Part shown: positions 12,362 through 16,863 of the stretch, piece by piece
Numbering within the stretch: the first letter of the stretch is position 1
Layout of the letters: every line of letters starts with the position of its first letter
Assembly: GCA_050742255.1 (NCBI GenBank)
Contig: JBOGHU010000048.1
Coordinates: 1 to 16,863, forward strand
Direction of reading: 5' to 3'
Length of the DNA stretch: 16,863 nt
DNA from: JBOGHU01 sp050742255
GTDB taxonomy: Bacteria; Actinomycetota; Acidimicrobiia; Acidimicrobiales; CADCSY01
The notes under the pieces: model-generated
The model's database searches: none
Seen by the model: the letters and a program-made list of their open reading frames with translations, nothing else
What the model was told of the DNA's origin: nothing
Made by a program: the position numbers and the translations under genes

Positions 12362-14899
12362 ATGGGCGCGGTCATCCGAAGCGGCCTCCTCGCCCAGAAG
12401 CGCCGCCTGGTCGGGACGTTCCTCGCCGTGTTCCTCGGCGTGGCCTTCCTGACCGGGACCCTGGTGCTGGGCGACACGATGGGGGCCAACTTCGACGAGC
12501 TGTTCACCGAGGTCAACGCCGGCACCGACGCGGTCGTCCGCTCGGCCACCAGGATCGAGGCCGACATCGCCCCGGGGCTGGTCGACCAGTCCCTGGTGGG
12601 CCGGGTCGCCGCCGTCGAGGGCGTGGCCAACGTCGAACCGTCCATCGAGGGCTTCGGCCAGCTCGTCGGCTCCGGTGGAGAGGCCATCGGTGGGAACGGG
12701 CCGCCGACGGTGGCGGGCAACTGGATCGACGACCCCGACCTCAACCCCTACCGGATCGTGGACGGGCGGGCGCCGCGGGCGCCGGACGAGGTCGTGGTCA
12801 ACCGCGGCGCTGCCCTGGACGGCGACCTGGGGGTGGGCGACACCACCACGGTGCGAACCCCCCAGCCGGTCCCGGTGCGGATCGTGGGCATCGCCACCTT
12901 CGGCTCGGCCGACGGCCTGGGCACCGTCACCTTCACCGCCTTCACCCTCGAGGGTGCCCAGCAGCACGTCACCAAGGCGCCGGGCCGGGTCACCAGCGCC
13001 GTGGTCCGGGGCCGGCCGGACGTGTCCCAGGACGAGCTGCTGGGCCGCATCGGGGCGGTGCTCCCCCCCGGCGTCGAGGCCATCAGCGGACAGGCGGCCA
13101 CCGGAGAGGACGTCGACACCGTCAACCAGCAGTTCCTGGACCTGTTCCGGCGGTTCCTCGTGGTCTTCGCCGCCGTCGCCCTGCTGGTGGCCACGTTCAG
13201 CATCTACAACACCTTCTCCATCCTGGTCGCCCAGCGCACCCGGCAGTCGGCGTTGCTGCGGGCGATCGGCGCCGGCCGGGGCCAGCTCCTGGTGTCGTTC
13301 GTGGCCGAGGCGTCGGTCGTGGGCCTGGTCGCCGCCGCTGCCGGGCTGGTGGGCGGAGTCGGCATCGCCGCCCTGCTCAAGGGCCTGCTCGCCGCCTTCG
13401 GCTTCCCCCTGCCCACCGGTGGGCTGGTGTTCACGGCCACGACGGCTGCCGTCGCCCTCACCGTGGGCGTCGCCGTCACCCTCCTCGCCGGCGCCCTCCC
13501 GGCGGTGAGGGCGTCGCGGGTGGCACCCCTGGCCGCCCTGCGCGACGTCTCGGTGGAGCGGGCCGGCGCCTCCCCGCCCCGGGTGGTGGCGGGCCTGGCG
13601 CTGACCGCGGTCGGCGTGGCGGTGGTGCTCAGCGCGGCCATCGCCGACGGGGCCGGCGTCGCCTCCCGTGCCGGGCTCGGGGCTGTGCTCACCATGGTGG
13701 GCGTGGTGGTCTGCGGGCCGGTGGTGGCCAGGCCGGCCAGTGGCGCCCTGGGCTGGCCCCTACCGGCCCTGCGGGGCATCACCGGCGCCCTGGCCCGCCA
13801 GAACGCCATGCGCAACCCCCGGCGCACGGCCGGCTCGGCCTCGGCGCTCATGGTCGGCGTCGGCGTGGTCACGCTGTTCACGGTCTTCGCCTCGTCCCTC
13901 TCGGCGTCGATCGACCGGACGCTGTCGGGCTCCTTCGCCGGCGACCTGGTCATCAGCGCCGGGCGCTTCGGCGACGGCGGGCTCAGCGCCGCGCTGGCGA
14001 GCGAGATCGGCGAGCTGGCCGAGGTGCGGACCGCCGTCGGGCTGGGCGCCGGCAACGCCCTGGTCGACGGCGAGAGCCGGGAGGTGAGCGTCGCCGACCC
14101 GGACCCACTGGCCCGGGTGTTCGACCTCGAGGTCACCGACGGGTCCCTCGCCGACCTCGGGGACGGGGAGCTCGCGGTCGCCGAGGGCACCGCCCTGGAC
14201 CGGGGGTGGGAGCTGGGCACCACCGTCCCCGTCACCTTCGCCGACGGCACCACGACCGACCTGGCGGTGGGCGCCCTCTACCAGGCCGGCACCTTCGTCG
14301 AGGACCTGCTCCTCCCCCGCGCCACGTGGTCGCCCCACTCGGTGCAGGACCTCGACGCGACCGTGTTCGTCGAGCTGGCCGACGGTGTAGACCTCGGTGC
14401 CGGCAAGTCGGCGGTCCAGGCCGTGGCCCAGGCCTTTGGTGCTCCCGACGTCGAGGACCGCCAGGAGTACGTCGACTCCGTGGCCGGGAACGTGACCCGG
14501 ATGCTGGGGCTGGTCTACGTGCTGCTGGGGCTGGCCGTCGTCATCGCGGCGATGGGCATCGCCAACTCGCTGTCGCTCGCCGTCCACGAGCGCACCCGGG
14601 AGCTGGGCCTGCTCCGGGCGGTGGGCCAGACCCGGGGCCAGCTCCGGTCGATGGTCCGCTGGGAGTCGGTGATCATCGCCCTGTTCGGCACCACCGGCGG
14701 CCTGGGCCTGGGTGTGTTCCTGGGCTGGGCCCTGGTGCGGGCCGTCTCGGAGGGCGGGCCGGTGGGTACGTTCGCCGCCCCCCTCGGCCCCCTGGCCGTG
14801 GTCCTGGTGGCAGGTGCCGTCGTCGGGGTGGTGGCCGGGCTCCGCCCCGCCCGCCGGGCGGCGGGGCTGAACATCCTTCTGGCCATCGCCGCCGAGTAG
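12362..14899 (+). CDS. FtsX/MacB-family ABC transporter permease, duplicated (845 aa)
   Basis: A long permease with two FtsX units. Helix 1 lies at about 15-37 (VGTFLAVFLGVAFLTGTLVLG), followed by a MacB-type extracytoplasmic domain (about 38-262). The first FtsX bundle is at about 264-380, with YNTFSILVAQRTRQSALLRA (the typical cytoplasmic loop contacting the ATPase). Further helices are near 407-427, 437-457 and 494-514, then a second outer domain (about 515-720). The last FtsX bundle is at about 725-835, with SLSLAVHERTRELGLLRAVG. About ten helices in all is normal for actinobacterial single-chain permeases of this type, which act as one full transmembrane unit with the ATPase. ATG 12362 follows the ATPase stop by one base, with GGGAGG upstream. 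The substrate is unknown; extrusion or lipoprotein handling is the family role. Confidence 0.93.
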   Translation: MGAVIRSGLLAQKRRLVGTFLAVFLGVAFLTGTLVLGDTMGANFDELFTEVNAGTDAVVRSATRIEADIAPGLVDQSLVGRVAAVEGVANVEPSIEGFGQLVGSGGEAIGGNGPPTVAGNWIDDPDLNPYRIVDGRAPRAPDEVVVNRGAALDGDLGVGDTTTVRTPQPVPVRIVGIATFGSADGLGTVTFTAFTLEGAQQHVTKAPGRVTSAVVRGRPDVSQDELLGRIGAVLPPGVEAISGQAATGEDVDTVNQQFLDLFRRFLVVFAAVALLVATFSIYNTFSILVAQRTRQSALLRAIGAGRGQLLVSFVAEASVVGLVAAAAGLVGGVGIAALLKGLLAAFGFPLPTGGLVFTATTAAVALTVGVAVTLLAGALPAVRASRVAPLAALRDVSVERAGASPPRVVAGLALTAVGVAVVLSAAIADGAGVASRAGLGAVLTMVGVVVCGPVVARPASGALGWPLPALRGITGALARQNAMRNPRRTAGSASALMVGVGVVTLFTVFASSLSASIDRTLSGSFAGDLVISAGRFGDGGLSAALASEIGELAEVRTAVGLGAGNALVDGESREVSVADPDPLARVFDLEVTDGSLADLGDGELAVAEGTALDRGWELGTTVPVTFADGTTTDLAVGALYQAGTFVEDLLLPRATWSPHSVQDLDATVFVELADGVDLGAGKSAVQAVAQAFGAPDVEDRQEYVDSVAGNVTRMLGLVYVLLGLAVVIAAMGIANSLSLAVHERTRELGLLRAVGQTRGQLRSMVRWESVIIALFGTTGGLGLGVFLGWALVRAVSEGGPVGTFAAPLGPLAVVLVAGAVVGVVAGLRPARRAAGLNILLAIAAE

Positions 14900-14929
14900 G
14901 GCGGCGCCGTGCCCACCATCGATCTCCGT

Positions 14930-14943
14930 CCCGCCAGGGCGGG
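14930..14943. terminator. Short hairpin between convergent transporter genes
   Basis: CCCGC, a four-base loop (CAGG) and GCGGG, 31 bases after the FtsX permease stop and 32 bases before the end of the oppositely directed FecE-type gene. It may end one or both transcripts; there is no T-run. Confidence 0.35.
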
Positions 14944-14974
14944 CGCGGGCGCCTGGGTGTCGCCGGCTGGTCGC

Positions 14975-15818
14975 TCAGGCATCGTCGGGGAACGGGCGGC
15001 GGGGGACGACCACGGGCCCGTCGTCGCCGGCGAGGACCCGGACCCGGGCCCCGTAGTGGCGGGCGAGGAACGCCTCGGTGAGCACGTCGGCGGGGCGGCC
15101 GCAGGTCACCGCCCGCCCACTGTCGAGGAACAGGAGGCGCTCGGCGTACTGGCCGGCCAGGGTGAGGTCGTGCATGGTCGAGACCACCGTCAGCCCCCGG
15201 CTGCGCCGGAGGCGGTCGACCAGCTCCAGCACCTCCTGCTGGTGGCCCACGTCCAGGGCGGTGGTGGGCTCGTCCAGGAGCACGACCGGGGCGGCCTGGG
15301 CCAGGGCCCGGGCCACCACCACCCGCTGGCGCTCGCCGCCCGAGAGGGTCCGAAGCACCCGACCGGCGAAGGGGAGGAGGTCGAGGGCGGCCAGGGCGTG
15401 GCGGGCGGCGGCCACGTCGGCGTCGGTCTCGCCGCCCAGCGGGGGGAGGTGCGGCGTGCGGCCCAGCCAGCACGTACTCGCCCACGGCCATGCCCGGCGG
15501 CACGACGGGGACCTGGGGGACCAGGGCGACCAGGCGGGCCCGCTCCCGGCGACCCAGCCCGGCGGCGGGACGGCCGGCCAGGGTCACGGCCCCGTCGGCG
15601 GCCACCAGCCCGGCCAGGGCCCGCAGCAGGGTGGTCTTGCCCGCCCCGTTGGGGCCCACCACGGTGAGCCACCCGCCCCCGCGGACCTCGAAGGAGACGT
15701 CATCGAGGAGGCGGGCGCCCTCGACCGTCACCCCCAGGCGCCTGCAGGCCAGCGCCACCGGAGCCGAGGTGGCCCCGTCACCGGCCACCGCCGCCGGTGG
15801 CGTCGTCCGGGTGGTCAC
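14975..15818 (-). pseudogene. FecE/BtuD-type ABC ATPase with a one-base frameshift
   Basis: The first 117 codons (GTG 15818 to 15468) hold Walker A GPNGAGKT (55-62), Q-loop Q102 and GMAVGEYVL. The frame then derails into Arg/Pro-rich nonsense. One base further on, the second frame (15466 to 14975) continues LGRTPHLPPLGGETDAD, then signature LSGGERQRVVVARAL, Walker B VVLLDEP and H-loop STMHD. Removing one G from the CTGGCTGGG at 15470-15462 joins them into a normal 280-residue ATPase for uptake of ferric siderophore, cobalamin or haem through a FecCD permease. The start overlaps the permease stop (GTGA). Everything else is conserved, so a sequencing error or very recent mutation is more likely than an old pseudogene; no slippery heptamer for programmed shifting is seen. 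Confidence 0.85.
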
Positions 15819-16863
15819 GGGGCGGCCTCCCCGCGGCTGGTCCGCAGCACCGCCACGAAGAAGGGAGCCCCGAAGAAGGCGGTCACCACCCCGATGGGGA
15901 TCTCGGCCGGCGCCAGGGCGACCCTGGCCAGCAGGTCGGCGGCGGCCAGGAAGGCAGCCCCGAACAGCAGGGACAGGGGGAGCACCACCCGGTAGCTGGT
16001 CCCGGCGGCGAGGCGGACGGTGTGGGGCACGATGATGCCCACGAAGCCGATGAGCCCGCTCACCGAGACCGCGGCGGCGGTGCCGAGCGAGGCCGCCACC
16101 ACCACCACCAGGCGGGTCCGCTGCGGGTGGAGGCCCAGCGAGGCGGCCTCGTCGTCGCCCACCGCCAGCACGTCGAGGGCCCTCCGGTAGACCAGCAGGG
16201 CCACGGCGGTGACCACCACGTAGGGAAGCAGGACCGCCACCTCCCGCCACCCGGCGGTGACCAGCCGGCCCAGGATCCACGAGTACACCTGGCGGATGGC
16301 GTCGCTCTGGCGCTGCTGGACGAAGGTCTGGAGGGCGGTCAGGAAGCTGGCCACCGCCACGCCAGCCAGGATGAGGGTGGCCGGTCCGAACCGACCGCCA
16401 CCGGCGGCCCCCAGGGCATAGGTGAGGGCCACGGCCCCGAGGGCGCCGGCGAAGGCCAGGAGGGGGACCCCCAGGCTCGCCCCGGCGCTGCCCAGCCCGG
16501 CCACGATGGCCACGGTGGCGCCCAGCCCGGCCCCGGCCGCCACGCCCAGGAGGTAGGGGTCGGCCAGGGGGTTGCGGAACACCCCCTGGTAGGCGGCGCC
16601 GGCCAGCGCCAGCATGGCGCCCACCAGCAGGCCCAGCACCACGCGGGGCAGGCGCAGCTCCCACACGATGGCGGCCTGGCGGGGGTCGAGGCCCGAGTCC
16701 ACCGCGGTGCCGGGAAGGTGGTCGACCAGCTCCATCACCACCCGCCCGGGTCGCAGCGACACGGGACCCACGGCCACGCCGGCGACGCCGGCCACGCCCA
16801 CCGCGACCAGCCCCGCCCCCAGCCACCAGCCGCCGAGCCGGGCCGGGCCGACCTCCCCGGCGG
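15815..16863 (-). CDS. FecCD/BtuC-family ABC transporter permease (5' end outside window)
   Basis: The frame is open to the right edge, and the residues upstream of the first GTG (16801) continue a good first membrane helix (WWLGAGLVAVGVAGVAGVAV). The true start is therefore probably beyond 16863 and the gene is partial. Family hallmarks are the RQAAIVWELRLPRVVLGLLV entry, then LALAGAAYQGVFRNPLADPY (the conserved GxxxQ-x-xxRNPLAxPxxLG box), GWREVAVLLPY, and SGLIGFVGIIVPHTVRLAAG (the coupling loop to the ATPase). About nine or ten helices are predicted in total. Such permeases import ferric siderophores, haem or cobalamin with a separate binding protein. It is coupled by GTGA overlap to the FecE-type ATPase; the binding-protein gene is not in the window, so the substrate cannot be named. 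Confidence 0.9.
   Translation of the reverse strand, partial: AGEVGPARLGGWWLGAGLVAVGVAGVAGVAVGPVSLRPGRVVMELVDHLPGTAVDSGLDPRQAAIVWELRLPRVVLGLLVGAMLALAGAAYQGVFRNPLADPYLLGVAAGAGLGATVAIVAGLGSAGASLGVPLLAFAGALGAVALTYALGAAGGGRFGPATLILAGVAVASFLTALQTFVQQRQSDAIRQVYSWILGRLVTAGWREVAVLLPYVVVTAVALLVYRRALDVLAVGDDEAASLGLHPQRTRLVVVVAASLGTAAAVSVSGLIGFVGIIVPHTVRLAAGTSYRVVLPLSLLFGAAFLAAADLLARVALAPAEIPIGVVTAFFGAPFFVAVLRTSRGEAAP

Noticed and set aside
15455..15475. Programmed ribosomal frameshift in the FecE-type ATPase
   Set aside because: No slippery heptamer or downstream pseudoknot was recognised, and ATPases of this family are not known to use frameshifting. An error or mutation is simpler.
14673..16826. 717-codon minus-strand ORF spanning permease, ATPase and the FtsX gene's antisense
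   Set aside because: Only the part 15818-15468 is genuine (first half of the FecE-type ATPase). The rest is out of frame with the FecCD permease and runs antisense to the FtsX permease gene.
1..16863. CRISPR array, tRNA or rRNA genes, replication origin
   Set aside because: No regularly spaced repeats, no cloverleaf with a recognisable T-loop, and no rRNA-like or DnaA-box-rich sequence were seen on either strand.

Overview
The window is very GC-rich, uses GTG starts heavily and is packed with short ATGA/GTGA gene overlaps. It encodes an ECF sigma factor paired with a DUF4349 membrane protein, an actinobacterial-type Ser/Thr kinase, and a DesK-like kinase/LuxR regulator pair feeding a SHOCT + MacB/FtsX transporter. 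This fits the Actinomycetota; an Acidimicrobiia-like lineage is my guess, not something the sequence proves. No rRNA, tRNA or CRISPR array was seen.

Left part (1-2342), degraded mobile DNA. It starts with the 5' end of an ISL3-type transposase reading off the left edge, with its probable IS end near 235. Next comes a small AbrB-type antitoxin/RelE-ParE-like toxin operon (984 to 379, minus strand). Then comes a badly broken DUF2293-family gene (2342 to about 1435) whose 3' end has been replaced by the C-terminal remnant of an IS110-type transposase.

Middle (2339-7337). A large uncharacterised protein (704 aa, minus) is divergent from an ECF sigma factor/DUF4349 operon (4575-6193). The sigma gene has a good ECF-type promoter that places the transcript start at the start codon. 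A PadR regulator/DUF1772 membrane-protein operon follows (6261-7288). Its regulator lacks a canonical start where the protein needs one, and a strong dyad overlaps its promoter. A perfect 28-nt palindrome closes this convergent junction.

Right part (7354-16863). A transmembrane Ser/Thr kinase (minus) is divergent from a 57-aa membrane protein. Then comes a co-directional signalling and transport block: histidine kinase, response regulator, SHOCT protein, ABC ATPase, and an 845-aa FtsX permease (9376-14899). An 18-bp CTAC-N10-GTAG box lies upstream of both the kinase gene and the SHOCT gene, suggesting that the response regulator controls itself and the transporter. Finally, on the minus strand, a FecCD-type permease (running off the right edge) and its FecE/BtuD-type ATPase. 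The ATPase carries a one-base frameshift.

A recurring theme is promoters whose -10 hexamer ends six bases before a GTG/ATG (antitoxin, Ser/Thr kinase, histidine kinase, SHOCT gene). These genes are probably read from leaderless mRNAs.
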